This document shows positions 9,502-20,112 of a stretch of 45,687 nt of DNA, piece after piece. Under the pieces are notes generated by a model. It saw nothing but the letters and a program-made list of their open reading frames with translations. It was not told where the DNA came from and did not search any database. Source of the DNA: Trichodesmium erythraeum GBRTRLIN201 (GTDB lineage Bacteria; Cyanobacteriota; Cyanobacteriia; Cyanobacteriales; Microcoleaceae); NCBI GenBank assembly GCA_018457135.1, contig JAGGDU010000064.1, positions 1 through 45,687 on the forward strand. The letters are read 5' to 3'. Both the position numbers and the translations under genes were made by a program. Within the stretch, counting starts at the first letter, position 1, and each line of letters begins with the position of its first letter.

Positions 9502-9532
9502 CTGGCCACTAATTTATAGTGGTCATTTTTTT
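9502..9532 (+). terminator. Terminator-like hairpin in noncoding DNA
   Basis: TGGCCAC and GTGGTCA form a 7-bp stem (one G-U pair) around a nine-base loop, followed by a run of seven T. No plus-strand gene is recognised just upstream, so it may end an unannotated short RNA or be part of a mobile repeat; GGCCA motifs recur at about 9549 and 9630. Confidence 0.4.
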
Positions 9533-10056
9533 CTCTTCAAAGTTAGATGGCCATTACTAGTCTATAAACCAATAGTTTTTGATTTTAGACTAAAGGATTC
9601 ATGGTTAATGACAACTGTCACTACATCTGGCCTTTTGATTTATAAGTATATTACATACTTATTGCAACTAATATTCAATAATTTACTAATTTTGTCAAGG
9701 TTTTTTTGAAATTATTTATCATTAATTTTTGCAAATACATATTTAAGTGTTTATAAATATTCTTAATGCAAATTTTTTTTAGTAAAATCTCAAAAAAGTA
9801 TTGACAAATTTTATCATTAGCTTCATAATACAAATTACATTGCTTATGGTGTTCTTCTCTCTGGTAGGACAACGTATATTAAATTAGTCGAGTCCCTCGG
9901 TCACAATGATGATATTTCATTGATAGACTGGAAAGCAATTGGGGACTCTTTATTATTTTGAGCTAAGAACTTGAGAAGGCTTGAAAGAACGAAGTTATAC
10001 CAAATAAACTTGGGAGTAGAATCTTATAAGAAACTGAGTTGATGGAAGGTAGATGG

Positions 10057-10348
10057 TAGCATGGTAGAGCATTTAATGCTTGAGCAAAAATAATTGACTT
10101 TTTTAGACTAAGACTACCGAATTTGAAGTTATAAGGTATTGGTTCATTTCTAGAGAGCGATCGCTTCCAAGTTATAAAATTTTCTTGGTATGGGAATACA
10201 GATATTAGTATGGTAGAGCATTTAATACTTGACGAGGAATAATTAACTGTTTTAGACCAAGACTACCGAATTTGAAGTTATAAGGTATTGGTTAATTTCT
10301 AGAGAGCGATCGCTTCCAAGTTGTAAGATTTTCTTGGTACAGGAACAA
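10057..10348. repeat. Two tandem copies of a ~143-bp sequence, each with a HIP1 site
   Basis: Copy one 10057-10200, copy two 10206-10348, offset 149 bp. Shared landmarks are ATGGTAGAGCATTTAAT, GACTACCGAATTTGAAGTTA, and GAGAGCGATCGCTTCCAAGT (containing GCGATCGC) followed by TTTTCTTGGTA. Identity looks near 90 percent. No reading frame is conserved between the copies. Confidence 0.85.
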
Positions 10349-10887
10349 AAAGGTAGTAGAAAACTATGAAAGAAAATAGTTAACACATCTTGGCAACACT
10401 TCAAATCTGAAACACCCTCCTCATTGTCGGTTTCTTTGTGGTTTTCTTGACTTTATTTCTGATGCCATTATCTCTGGTAAGCTAATTCTTTTCTTAACTT
10501 TCTTTGTGCTAGATAATAGACTAACAAATACAATCATAATCATTGCTACTGCTTCTAATCTTTCTTGGTTTTTTACAAATACGCGCTTATGCAAAAAACG
10601 TAAAAAACAACGAGTGTTTCAAAAATTTTAACCCTCTCTCATTACATTGTTGGGTTTTGCATTCCCCTTCCAAAAGGTCTATATTTTGGATAGATAGGAT
10701 AACTAATGGTTCTTTCATACTTTTTTTCTTTGTTGACTTGACTTTCATTGATTATAAAAATAAAGAGCCTGAAATAATTTTCAGATAATCATCTCAGCCT
10801 TTATGATCAACCCAATTCACTCCGGTATAAAATCTGTTTCAATATCTGCTGAATTTTGGCTACAAAATAATTAAAGCCTATTCTTCA

Positions 10888-11100
10888 ATGATAGCTTTAG
10901 TTAATGATGAACAACAGGAAGCTCTCAGACTCGCAGAAGCAACAGCAGACCATTGTAATCACAAAGTTGAATATGATAAGGAGCAGTTAATAGATCTCAA
11001 TAACTTATTAGATGTTGCAAGTATGCTCCAACCTGATATAGTATTAGCAGTGATAGGCATGGAGTTTTTCTTATCTATTATGATAAAAAAATTGAGATGA
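10888..11100 (+). CDS. Doubtful 70-residue open frame upstream of the kinase
   Basis: An ATG-to-TGA frame that is mildly acidic and amphipathic at the start (MIALVNDEQQEALRLAEA), with no family match known to me and no ribosome binding site. It reads toward the kinase gene 49 bp downstream. It may be a small gene, a remnant, or chance. Confidence 0.2.
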   Translation: MIALVNDEQQEALRLAEATADHCNHKVEYDKEQLIDLNNLLDVASMLQPDIVLAVIGMEFFLSIMIKKLR

Positions 11101-11149
11101 CTTTTAATTTTTAATTTTTGACTTTTAATTTTAACTTTTAACTTCCATA

Positions 11150-12445
11150 ATGTTAACTCCAGGACAAATTTTAAAAGAACGTTACCAACTACAAAAACAA
11201 TTGGGGCGTGCTGTAGCAGGTCGTAAAACTTGGCTAGCATTTGACTCTCAATTAGAAGAACAAGTAATTATCAAAATGTTAGCCTATAGCCCGGAAATAT
11301 TAGGGCAAGAATTAGATTTATTTGAGACAGAAGCCAAAATTTTAAAGGCTTTAAATCATCCTCATATCCCTCGTTATCGTGATTATTTTTCCTTAGAAAA
11401 AGAAGCAAATTTAGATTTGCCCTGGTTTGCATTAGTGCAAAATTATATTCCCGGTTTTTCCCTGCAAGAATTATTAGATAGAGATAAAATTTTCACAGAA
11501 GAGGATGTAGAGAAAATTGCCAAGGAGATGTTAGAAATTCTGATTTATCTCCACGAACTAAAGCCTTCAGTTTTGCATCGAGATATTAAGCCTAGTAATT
11601 TAATTATGGGTGCAGACCAAAAAATTTATTTAGTAGATTTTGGTGCAGTACAATCTCAAGGTAATGCTCAGGGAGTAACTTTTACTATTATTGGAACAAG
11701 TGGTTATGCTCCCCTAGAACAATTTTGGGGTAGAGCAGTGCCAGCTTCAGATTTATATGCTTTAGGAGCTACTTTAATTCATTTACTAACTGGAATTTCT
11801 CCGGTAGATTTACCACAAAAAAATTATCATATTCAATTTCCTGAAAATGTTAATATTAATCCCAGCTTGGCTAATTGGATTAACAAAATAACAGAAATAG
11901 ATTTAGAAATACGCTTTAAAAATGCCCGTGAAGCTTTGAAATGTCTCAACTCAAAACCAAAATATAAAAATTTTTTAAGTCATCAAAAAAGGTCTCTAAT
12001 TTTTAGCATTATTAACATCAATAAATCTCCAGATATAATAGAAATATATACTCACGCACCTAGTTTAAGAGAAATCAAAAAATCTGGACTGTTTGGTGCA
12101 GTATTTTGTATATTTTTTGGTTTACTGCTAACTAATATTGTTTATGGAATCTTATTCTTTATCATATTTTGTGCTGGGGTATTTATCTTATTGGGGGAAA
12201 GGAATTATATTTATTTTGACCATAATTATTTTCGGATAGAACGACGTTTATTAGATTTTGTTTACGGAAAATATCAGGGGAAAACTAAAGATATTGTAGA
12301 AGTTGTATCATCTAAATTTGAATCAGGTTATCAAGTGATAGTTCTATCTCAAAATAATAAATATCAACTAGATAAAGCAATGAATATTCAAGATAGTACA
12401 TCCTTAGTTGAGCAAATTAACGAATGGTTGAATCAGATTAACTAA
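11150..12445 (+). CDS. Membrane-anchored Ser/Thr protein kinase (Hanks type)
   Basis: A 431-residue eukaryotic-type kinase. The catalytic domain spans about residues 10-270, with ATP Lys 42 (VIIKML), helix C Glu 61, HRDIKPSNL from 143, DFG at 163-165, and APLE (APE) at 187-190. The Gly-rich loop is reduced (LGRAVAGRKTWLA), a form I associate with one group of cyanobacterial kinases. After a linker come two closely spaced membrane segments (313-350) and an approximately 80-residue C-terminal domain rich in beta strands, presumably on the cytoplasmic side if both helices cross. The start is ATG at 11150 with a weak upstream site. The target is unknown; the histidine kinase gene downstream is 490 bp away and probably separately transcribed. 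Confidence 0.92.
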   Translation: MLTPGQILKERYQLQKQLGRAVAGRKTWLAFDSQLEEQVIIKMLAYSPEILGQELDLFETEAKILKALNHPHIPRYRDYFSLEKEANLDLPWFALVQNYIPGFSLQELLDRDKIFTEEDVEKIAKEMLEILIYLHELKPSVLHRDIKPSNLIMGADQKIYLVDFGAVQSQGNAQGVTFTIIGTSGYAPLEQFWGRAVPASDLYALGATLIHLLTGISPVDLPQKNYHIQFPENVNINPSLANWINKITEIDLEIRFKNAREALKCLNSKPKYKNFLSHQKRSLIFSIININKSPDIIEIYTHAPSLREIKKSGLFGAVFCIFFGLLLTNIVYGILFFIIFCAGVFILLGERNYIYFDHNYFRIERRLLDFVYGKYQGKTKDIVEVVSSKFESGYQVIVLSQNNKYQLDKAMNIQDSTSLVEQINEWLNQIN

Positions 12446-12936
12446 CTATCAGTTTTTAGAGTTAGGGGTTGAAAATGCTCGTCAAAATTTAAGCATAGTA
12501 TTAATGTGTGAGAATTGGTTTTATATCTTAAATTCTGATCACACACTAAGTTAAATACAATAAACCTCTCCCAAATGCTGATCAGAAAATATTGCTATGA
12601 GGGTTTCAGAACCATTACTAAGTTTTTTTAAATAATAGATTAGGAGTTTATAGTAAGTTTAAGATTATCAACTACTTAGTATAAAAATCTAAATCATTAA
12701 TAATTATTATTTTCAATTATTTTTGATAAACAGACTCAAATTAGATTGGATAGTAATAAATACTACATTAATAAACTAAGTGTTTGGGATTATTATTCTT
12801 ATGTAATATTTGCAGCTAATAAATTTTTGACATGATTAAACTCAGAAAAATATATGTATAAATAACTTTCAACAAATTCTCAAAAAAAAATGTTAAAATC
12901 ACCATAATCAGATTTTATTAAAAATCAATTCTAATA
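12446..12936. other. AT-rich intergenic region
   Basis: Nothing recognised. It presumably contains the promoter of the histidine kinase gene. Confidence 0.6.
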
Positions 12937-14964
12937 ATGATGAGAAAACTTTTGTACTTATTAAAACAATATCAAGGGACAGGAGTAGTAGGATTAATTG
13001 GTATTACTTTTTCGATTACCGCTATGCTCATAGTTGATAACTGGGAACTAGCAATAGATAAAGAGCAGTTTCAACAACAATCTACTGTTTTGGTAAATGA
13101 GTTCCAGAGGCAATTAGATGGTTACAACCAACTAACTAGATCCGTAGGTACCTTCCTAAATATGTCTCAAGAATTGACGAGAGAAGAATTTGAAGAATTG
13201 ACCAGCCCCCTATTACCTTACTATGATGGTTTTTTAGCATTAGGCTGGAGTCAGAAAGTAAAGAATCAGGAACGATCGCTGTATGAGCAAAAATTACAAG
13301 CCCAAGGAATAATAAATTTTAAGATTAGCGAACGTAACCACAAAGGAAATCAAGTACTGGCAGGCGATCGCTCGACCTACTTCCCCACAACCTATATTGA
13401 ACCCTTAGATAGATGGCAAAACTATATTGGTTGGGATGCTGCTGCAGACAGAAAACGTTTGCTGAGTATAGAAAAAGCAGAACGTACAGGAGTAACTGTA
13501 AGTACACCTTTAGTGCAGTTAGAAAATGGCGAACCAGGCTTTGTGCTTTACTATCCGGTCTTTGGTTCTAAGAACTTGAATTCTCAATCCCTTGAATCAG
13601 AAAAACTTGACAGCAATAGAGAATTGCAAGGAGTAGTATTTGGTTTTTATGAAGTTATGACTTGGGTTGAAAAAGCCATCAAAAATCTTAACCTTAACGG
13701 ACTTAATTTCTATCTCTATAGTTTACCAGAAGATCAATTAGATTCTGCTTTAAACAAAACCGCTATTACTGCCACTGACTATTTCCTTGTAGCATACAAA
13801 GATGATTCCCAAAGCTTGACAGCATCTCCTCAAGTTGCGAATTTAGCACTCATTGATAGCCCTAAAGAGCAGCGATCACATCTGTGTCGTTATAGCGATG
13901 AGTGGCAATTTTGTATTCGTTCAATTCATGTAGGGCAACAGGAATTTTCCTTGCTAATATTACCTGCTTCTAATCGTTCTATAACTGTTTGGTCTTCTGA
14001 AATAGTTTTGGTATTAGGATTATTAGTGACAGCCTCTTTAGTAATGTATTTCTTAATTTCCCATCAGGCAACTTTAAAAATTGAAACCAAAAACCGGAAG
14101 TTAGAAAAACTAGTGCAAGAAATACAGCAGACTAAACTACAACTGGTACAAACAGAAAAAATGTCAAGTTTAGGTCTGTTGATAGCAGGTGTTGCCCATG
14201 AAATCAAGAATCCGATCAGTTTTATTTCGGGAAACATTAAATATGCAAGCCATTATTTTCAAGATTTGTTGAATTTAATTCAGCTCTATCAAGTCGAATA
14301 TCCCAGTCCTACTCCAAAAATTGAAGCAGCTATTGAAGATATTGGTTTAGATTTTATTGTTCAAGATTTACCTAAGTTATTAAATTCTATGAACGTTGGG
14401 AGTACACGTCTGCACGAAATAGTTTTATCCCTGCGTAATTTTTCCCGCTCAGATGAGTCAAAAGTAAAGGAAGTGGATATTCACACGGGTATTGAAAGTA
14501 CGTTAATGATTTTGGCACATCGCCTCAAGACCCAGCTAGCTCACCCAGAAATTATGGTGACTAAAAACTATGGTAATTTGCCTTTGATTGAATGTTATGC
14601 AGGTAAATTAAATCAAGTATTTATGAATATTTTGGCTAATGCTATTGATGCTCTAGAAGATTCAATTCTGGTAGGGGAGTTAAAGGAGCGATCGCCGATA
14701 ATTTCAATTAAAACAGCTCAACTTAACACCGAGTGGATTACAATCCAAATTGCTGATAACGGTCCGGGTATTGCACCAGATATTAAAACTCAGTTGTTTA
14801 ATCCCTTTTTTACAACTAAACCAGTTGGCAAAGGAACGGGACTTGGACTGTCAATTAGTTATGACATTATTTGTGATCAGCATCAGGGACATTTACTGTG
14901 TTCCTCTGAAGAGGGAAAGGGTACAGAGTTTATCATTAAGTTGCCGATCGCATTATCAACTTAA
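12937..14964 (+). CDS. CHASE-domain sensor histidine kinase
   Basis: A 675-residue membrane sensor kinase. TM1 is at 14-33; a periplasmic CHASE domain follows (about 60-330, with FLALGWSQKV near 99-108, then a PVF/GF core); TM2 is at 355-374; a coiled coil spans 378-408; the dimerisation and phosphoacceptor region has His 421 in GVAHEIKNPISF; the HATPase domain has the N box near 559-573, DNGPGI at 607-612, the F-box NPFFTTKP, and GKGTGLGL at 631-638. CHASE domains bind small extracellular ligands (cytokinin-like in plants); the ligand here is unknown. There is no receiver domain in the protein and no response-regulator gene next to it, so the partner is encoded elsewhere. The start is one of two adjacent ATGs (12937 or 12940). 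Confidence 0.95.
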   Translation: MMRKLLYLLKQYQGTGVVGLIGITFSITAMLIVDNWELAIDKEQFQQQSTVLVNEFQRQLDGYNQLTRSVGTFLNMSQELTREEFEELTSPLLPYYDGFLALGWSQKVKNQERSLYEQKLQAQGIINFKISERNHKGNQVLAGDRSTYFPTTYIEPLDRWQNYIGWDAAADRKRLLSIEKAERTGVTVSTPLVQLENGEPGFVLYYPVFGSKNLNSQSLESEKLDSNRELQGVVFGFYEVMTWVEKAIKNLNLNGLNFYLYSLPEDQLDSALNKTAITATDYFLVAYKDDSQSLTASPQVANLALIDSPKEQRSHLCRYSDEWQFCIRSIHVGQQEFSLLILPASNRSITVWSSEIVLVLGLLVTASLVMYFLISHQATLKIETKNRKLEKLVQEIQQTKLQLVQTEKMSSLGLLIAGVAHEIKNPISFISGNIKYASHYFQDLLNLIQLYQVEYPSPTPKIEAAIEDIGLDFIVQDLPKLLNSMNVGSTRLHEIVLSLRNFSRSDESKVKEVDIHTGIESTLMILAHRLKTQLAHPEIMVTKNYGNLPLIECYAGKLNQVFMNILANAIDALEDSILVGELKERSPIISIKTAQLNTEWITIQIADNGPGIAPDIKTQLFNPFFTTKPVGKGTGLGLSISYDIICDQHQGHLLCSSEEGKGTEFIIKLPIALST

Positions 14965-15430
14965 TTCAAGCTAGACGTGATACTAGATTCAGTTGTATTG
15001 ATTAATATCAAAGGATTACGTACGCAATCTTTTGATAAGATAAACCATTGTTTTAACCATAGAAATCTCCCAGCACTCACATGAAACTACTATAAAAAGG
15101 TTAAGTCTTAATTTCCGGAGAAGTCTATTATACAAATACTCAAAAGCTTTGCTATACTTTAACTTTATATTTATAAATGCTATTTCTCAAGGTAATTTTA
15201 TGGTTTAGTAACCTTTGTCATATTTCTAGTAATTTTTACTACATTATAAGTATAGCATAGCATAACTTTTGAGACAAAGTATTAGACATCAAGGAAAAAC
15301 CAGAGTTTGTGGGTTCGCCGGCATATGAAGTCTCATTAATGAGCCATAATAAACTAGTTACCTTTAGCCATGTTTAGATGATTCTTGACTCGTATGCCAT
15401 CTTTTTAAATTTTAGACTAAATTTTACTAA
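14965..15430. other. AT-rich intergenic region before cobH
   Basis: No gene and no cobalamin riboswitch signature were seen. Short direct repeats of TATAGCATAGCATAAC type occur near 15250. Confidence 0.5.
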
Positions 15431-16060
15431 ATGATTGATTACATTCGCAACGGAAAAGAAATTTACCGCAAATCTTTTGCAATGATTCGCTCTGAAGTAA
15501 ACCTAGAGTTCTTGCCTATTGATTTAGCTGATATGGCAGTCAGGCTAATTCACGCTTGTGGGATGACAGATATTCTTGAAGACCTAGTAACTTCACTGGA
15601 TGCAGTAAAAATAGGTTGCGCTGCATTACAAAAAGGCGCACCCATCCTCTGTGATACTCAAATGGTAGCAAATGGAATTATTCGTCATCGCTTGCCTGCC
15701 AATAACAAAGTTATTTGCACCCTCAATTATCCAGAAGTGCCAGAAAGGGCACAACAAATTAACAATACTCGCTCGGCGACTGCTATAGAATTATGGAAAC
15801 CTCTGATTCATGGTTCCGTTGTAGCTATTGGCAATGCACCAACCGCATTGTTTCACTTACTAGAATTATTAGATGAGGGAATGGCAAAACCTGCCCTAAT
15901 TTTAGGTTTTCCTGTAGGTTTTGTGGGTGCAGCAGAGTCAAAAGTAGAGCTGGCAACCAATAGTCGGGGTGTTCCATTTATCACGCTGCATGGACGACGG
16001 GGAGGCAGTGCCATAGCTGCTGCCGCCGTTAATGCCCTAGCAAAGGAAAGCGAGGTATAA
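15431..16060 (+). CDS. cobH: Precorrin-8X methylmutase (CobH/CbiC)
   Basis: Cobalamin (B12) pathway enzyme of 209 residues that moves a methyl group from C-11 to C-12 to give hydrogenobyrinic or cobyrinic acid; cytosolic. The catalytic His is in LIHACGMTD (His 41), and the conserved NGIIRHRLP stretch is at 81-89. The glycine-rich GFPVGFVGAAESK region and HGRRGGSAIAAAA near the C-terminus are typical. The length is normal. The gene is alone, not in a cob operon, as is usual in cyanobacteria. The initiating ATG lacks a strong ribosome binding site. The opposite-strand mfd gene ends 350 bp downstream, so the two converge. Confidence 0.95.
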   Translation: MIDYIRNGKEIYRKSFAMIRSEVNLEFLPIDLADMAVRLIHACGMTDILEDLVTSLDAVKIGCAALQKGAPILCDTQMVANGIIRHRLPANNKVICTLNYPEVPERAQQINNTRSATAIELWKPLIHGSVVAIGNAPTALFHLLELLDEGMAKPALILGFPVGFVGAAESKVELATNSRGVPFITLHGRRGGSAIAAAAVNALAKESEV

Positions 16061-16306
16061 CATTTATACCAAGGACTCGGAATGTTTGTTACATCCAGTA
16101 GGGATGTTCCATGGAACGAACCTAGGTCATATCATGTCTGCCTAGATACTTAAGGCTTGCTGAAAAAGTATGCATGGGTTCGGGTAGGAGTCATATTTTC
16201 CGGTTAAATAGTTACACTTTGGAGGAGGTAAGTAGAAGAAGGATGCTACCGGATATTTTGTCAGAGCCAAGTTGGAGTCAATTTTGAAAGCAAGGGGAAA
16301 ACGATA
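16061..16306. repeat. Decayed dispersed repeat downstream of cobH
   Basis: Shares with 1798-1925 an order of motifs: a GGAT(A/G)TTCCAT block, CCTAGGT, and further on the GATAACTGCTCTTTTATA sequence. The ACACTTTGGAGGA motif at 16211-16225 also occurs near 41941. No coding potential. Confidence 0.45.
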
Positions 16307-16440
16307 ACGATAACTGCTCTTTTATAACTTAGAGCTGCTCTTATCAAGATCCACCTTCTCCCTGTTCCCTAAAACGATAACTGCTCTTTTATAACTTAGA
16401 GCTGCTCTTATCAAGATCCACCTTCTCCCTGTTCCCTAAA
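16307..16440. repeat. 67-bp tandem duplication reaching into the 3' end of mfd
   Basis: Two apparently identical units, 16307-16373 and 16374-16440, each beginning ACGATAACTGCTC and ending CCTGTTCCCTAAA. The second unit contains the last nine codons and stop of mfd, so the first unit is a spare copy of that coding end lying downstream of the gene. Confidence 0.9.
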
Positions 16441-19400
16441 TTGACTTTTTGGTATTGCACCCTCCATTTTACTTAACCATTCTATTAAACTTTCTAGCTG
16501 TTTATCTGCACTTAAAACACCTAAACCACGCACTATAACTTTACCTTTACTAAAAACAAAACGAGATTGTAAATGACCTGGTAATTTCTCTTTTAATAAA
16601 TTCCATCCAGGTTCCTCCATTGGTGTTTCTAAAATAACGTGTTGTTTACCTTCTACTTTAATCCGAGAAAAGCCTATTTTTTTAGCAACTTGCTTTAATT
16701 CCATCATCCTTAATAACTGTAAACCAGCTTTTGGAATTGCACCGTAGCGATCGCTCCAATCAACTTCTATTTGACTCAATTCTTCTCTAGTATTAGCAGC
16801 AGCAACCGAGCGATAGGCACTAATTTTTTGATCTAAATCTAAAATATAATCTGCAGGAATAAATGCAGTCAAACTTAGGTCAATTTTCGTATCATCAACT
16901 TGAGGAATTTCCTGACCTTTGATTTCCCGAATTGCCTCTTCTAACATTTCCGTATACAGATCAAATCCAATAGCGTTCACCTGACCAGACTGCTCTGCTC
17001 CCAAAATATCCCCTGCTCCCCGAATCTCTAAATCTCGTATTGCCAAATGATATCCTGAACCCAACTGAGTAAATTCCTGAATTGCTCGCAACCGTTTTTG
17101 TGCATCATCCGTTAGTGCAATTCCACCGGAGCTCGTGGTAGGATAAAACAACCATGCATGAGCTTGCACCCCTGCCCTACCTACTCTTCCCCGTAGCTGA
17201 TACAACTGAGACAAGCCAAATTTTTGAGCATCTTCTATTAAAATAGTATTAACTCGGGGAATATCTAAACCAGATTCAATAATTGTAGTACAAACTAAAA
17301 TATCAGCTTCCCCCGCACTAAAAGTCAGCATAATTGACTCTAACTCTGCTGCATCCATTTTACCGTGACCAATATTAATCCTAGCTCCTGGAATCATTTC
17401 TCGCAATTTTCCCGCCAATTCTTCAATACCTTCAATACGTGGCACCACATAAAAGACTTGTCCTCCCCGGTTTAATTCTTGGCGAATTGCTGTACGGGCA
17501 GTTTCAAGATCATAAGGTGCAAGGTGAGTTTTAATAGGGCGACGCAAAGGTGGTGGAGTTGTAATCACACTCATTTCCCGAATTCCTGAAAGTGCCATAT
17601 ATAATGTTCTGGGAATTGGCGTTGCCGTCAGTGTCAGCACATCCACTTCGGCTTTGAGCGCCTTAATTTTTTCCTTCTGGTTAACACCAAACCGTTGTTC
17701 CTCATCCACTACCAACAAACCTAATTCCCGAAACTGGATCGTCTTACTTAAAATTGAGTGAGTACCGACAATAATATCTAATTCCCCCGTTGCTAACCGA
17801 TGCTGAATTTCTTTCTTTTCGTTAGGAGTACGGAAGCGGTTGAGCAAACCTATTTCTATAGGGTAGGGAGCAAAACGTTCTTTAAGAGTGTGATAATGTT
17901 GTTGGGTTAAAACTGTTGTCGGAGCAAGAAATGCTACTTGTTTTTCGGCGATAACTGCTTTAAAAATTGCTCGGATGGCGACTTCTGTTTTGCCGAAACC
18001 AACGTCACCGCAAACGAGACGATCCATTGCTCGTTCACTTTCCATATCCCTTTTCACATCTTGGGTTGCTTTTAACTGATCGGGGGTAGGTTGATAGGGA
18101 AATGAATCTTCCATTTCTTCCTGCCACGGGGTGTCGGGAGGGAAACTGTAACCTGTTTGTTGAGCCCGTTGAGCATAAAGCTTCAGCAGGTCAACAGCTA
18201 ATTTTTTGATTGACTTACGAACTTTATTTTTGGTACTTTCCCAGGTTTTGCCAGTCAGTTTATTGAGTTGGGGTTTTTTATGATCAGTGCTTCTCAACCG
18301 CGACAGGGAACTGAGTTGGTCGGCAGCAACTCTAAGCAAACCATCAGCATATTGAATTGTTAGATAGTCGCGAGTTTCATTATTTAGAGTCAGACTTTCT
18401 AATTTCACAAATTTGCCAATACCATGTTGGCGGTGAACTACATGATCTCCCGGTTGCAGTTTGTTGGGGTTTACCTGTTTGGAGGTCGCTTGACGGCGTT
18501 TACGAATATAGGTAGGAGTAGCGAGGGTATGTTGTCCGTAAAATTCTCTGTCAGTGATAACTGATAACCGAAATGTGGGCAAAATAAATCCTTCTAATTC
18601 TGCTAGACCACTATATTTGAGAGCAACAGGGGTATATTGGGTTTGCAGTTTGTCAATGGCAGGGTAGTCGTGGGAGTTGGGAATAAACTGAGCAGGACAG
18701 TCGTGTTCCTGAAGTAAAGAGACAGAGCGTGATGGTTGAGCCGAAATTAGGAAAACGGAATGTTTACGTTCTCTTTGTTGGCGCAGGTTTTCTGCTAGTT
18801 TGGCGTATTGGTGTGGTATGACTGGTAAAGGGCGACTAGCTAGGTTAATGGTATAGGGAACTGAGGTGGTAATATCACTCTTGGTTTCTTTGGTGAGTTC
18901 CGATAAATATAGTCTTGGAAAAAGTTCGGCTTCTGCCAGGGAGTCTGCAAATGTACGATGAATTTTTGGTAATGCTTGAGATCTTTTGAGTTGTTGCCAG
19001 TTTTCTTCTACCAGTTCAAACCACCGATCGCCATGGGCAGCACATTGATCTGGTTCGTCTATGGCAATCAGAGTATTTTCTGGTAGATAGTCTAATAGGG
19101 AAACAAATGTTGAGTCAGTTATTGACTCTAGATTTCCTAACGCCCACTGACTAAAATCTCTAGGGGTTAATACTATTTGGGCAATTTTGTCAAGAGAACG
19201 TTGGGTAGAAGGGTCAAATTCCCGAATTTGTCTGAGTTCGTCCCCAAACCATTCTAGGCGTACCGGTAATTCTGAGGCCACGGGAAATACATCTATAATA
19301 TCTCCTCGCCGACTCCACTGACCCTCAGTTTCGACTAATGGTACTAGTTCGTATCCCATCTGGACAAGTTTTTCCTCTAAAGATGGACGCTCTAAACTAT

Positions 19401-19953
19401 CAGACTCAGAATGATTTATCTCTATATCTGTGTTTGATATCTTAGTTGAGCCTAAGGTTTTTGAGCTACTAGCAATGCTGGCCATAAGGGTCAGGCAGTA
19501 GGGTTGAAATTTTTTAACTGTAGGTAGGTGAGGTTGGAGCGATCGCTCTGTTGCTACTACGGCCATTTTTGCTTTATTGCTACTGTTGCCGTTGCTGGTT
19601 ACATTTTCTGGGACATTCTCACTTATTAAGTCTGCTAAAACCTGCATTTGTCCCCAAATCATTTCTTCTGAGTTGGAAGGTTCATAAGGGAATGCTTCTG
19701 AAGTAGGGTAAAAGTGAACTTTAGGCCATCCTATTGCTTCTAACTGTACCGCCCATCGGCCCGCCTCTTCTAAAGTTGCAGTAACTATCAGCAAATTTTG
19801 CTCTTGTTGTTGTGCGAGGGTGGATGTGAGTAAACCTTTAGGTAAACGGGAAGCGCCGTTGAGTCCTAAGCATTGGTATTGTTGGAGTTTGTTTAGGAGT
19901 TCGGTTGTGAGAGGCGATCGCCCCAGTAGCCTAATAATAGATGATAGTGTCAT
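16411..19953 (-). CDS. mfd: Mfd, transcription-repair coupling factor
   Basis: A 1180-residue ATP-dependent translocase that removes RNA polymerase stalled at DNA lesions and recruits UvrA. In order: UvrB-homology N-terminal modules (first 350 or so residues, with GDIIDVFP and [17 protein letters not shown]), the CarD-like RNA polymerase interaction domain near residue 505 ([14 protein letters not shown]), the Walker A motif GDVGFGKTE near 648, the DEEQRFGV box near 750, motif V/VI with [11 protein letters not shown] and QLRGRVGR, and the C-terminal TRCF domain. The length is typical. HIP1 octamers occur in the gene (near 16747, 19542 and 19913). The final nine codons lie within a 67-bp tandem repeat, so the C-terminal tail may have been rewritten by repeat expansion; the domain itself is intact. 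The 5' end is divergent from an SGNH gene at 20113. Confidence 0.98.
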   Translation of the reverse strand: MTLSSIIRLLGRSPLTTELLNKLQQYQCLGLNGASRLPKGLLTSTLAQQQEQNLLIVTATLEEAGRWAVQLEAIGWPKVHFYPTSEAFPYEPSNSEEMIWGQMQVLADLISENVPENVTSNGNSSNKAKMAVVATERSLQPHLPTVKKFQPYCLTLMASIASSSKTLGSTKISNTDIEINHSESDSLERPSLEEKLVQMGYELVPLVETEGQWSRRGDIIDVFPVASELPVRLEWFGDELRQIREFDPSTQRSLDKIAQIVLTPRDFSQWALGNLESITDSTFVSLLDYLPENTLIAIDEPDQCAAHGDRWFELVEENWQQLKRSQALPKIHRTFADSLAEAELFPRLYLSELTKETKSDITTSVPYTINLASRPLPVIPHQYAKLAENLRQQRERKHSVFLISAQPSRSVSLLQEHDCPAQFIPNSHDYPAIDKLQTQYTPVALKYSGLAELEGFILPTFRLSVITDREFYGQHTLATPTYIRKRRQATSKQVNPNKLQPGDHVVHRQHGIGKFVKLESLTLNNETRDYLTIQYADGLLRVAADQLSSLSRLRSTDHKKPQLNKLTGKTWESTKNKVRKSIKKLAVDLLKLYAQRAQQTGYSFPPDTPWQEEMEDSFPYQPTPDQLKATQDVKRDMESERAMDRLVCGDVGFGKTEVAIRAIFKAVIAEKQVAFLAPTTVLTQQHYHTLKERFAPYPIEIGLLNRFRTPNEKKEIQHRLATGELDIIVGTHSILSKTIQFRELGLLVVDEEQRFGVNQKEKIKALKAEVDVLTLTATPIPRTLYMALSGIREMSVITTPPPLRRPIKTHLAPYDLETARTAIRQELNRGGQVFYVVPRIEGIEELAGKLREMIPGARINIGHGKMDAAELESIMLTFSAGEADILVCTTIIESGLDIPRVNTILIEDAQKFGLSQLYQLRGRVGRAGVQAHAWLFYPTTSSGGIALTDDAQKRLRAIQEFTQLGSGYHLAIRDLEIRGAGDILGAEQSGQVNAIGFDLYTEMLEEAIREIKGQEIPQVDDTKIDLSLTAFIPADYILDLDQKISAYRSVAAANTREELSQIEVDWSDRYGAIPKAGLQLLRMMELKQVAKKIGFSRIKVEGKQHVILETPMEEPGWNLLKEKLPGHLQSRFVFSKGKVIVRGLGVLSADKQLESLIEWLSKMEGAIPKSQFREQGEGGS

Positions 19954-20112
19954 TTCAGTTATCAGTTATCAGTTTGGAATGCCAGGCAAACAGAGGAACT
20001 TCGCTCCAGTTTCAGCAGGAAGCTTGAGACCTTATTGTTTTGGTCATCAGATTTTTAGTAATTTTGATTAGTATGTTATATTATCCCAGATTTATAACTT
20101 AGTTGTCATTTT

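Larger units (their letters stand above)
8970..11149. other. Gene-poor region upstream of isiA and of the kinase gene
   Basis: About 2.2 kb without a convincing gene. It holds the isiA leader (8970-9460), a hairpin with a T-run at 9502-9532, a 140-bp direct repeat at 10057-10348, and simple TTTTAATTTTTAA-type tracts at 11103-11145. Short open frames exist (for example 10543-10788 and 10888-11100) but none looks clearly coding. Confidence 0.6.

Noticed and set aside
9467-9709. 80-codon open frame upstream of isiA
   Set aside because: It runs through a hairpin with a T-run and A/T-rich filler, has no family features and no ribosome binding site.
10543-10788. 81-codon open frame
   Set aside because: Composition is that of AT-rich intergenic DNA; no ribosome binding site or recognisable motif.
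14965-15430. Cobalamin riboswitch before cobH
   Set aside because: No B12-box-like sequence or matching stem arrangement could be found.
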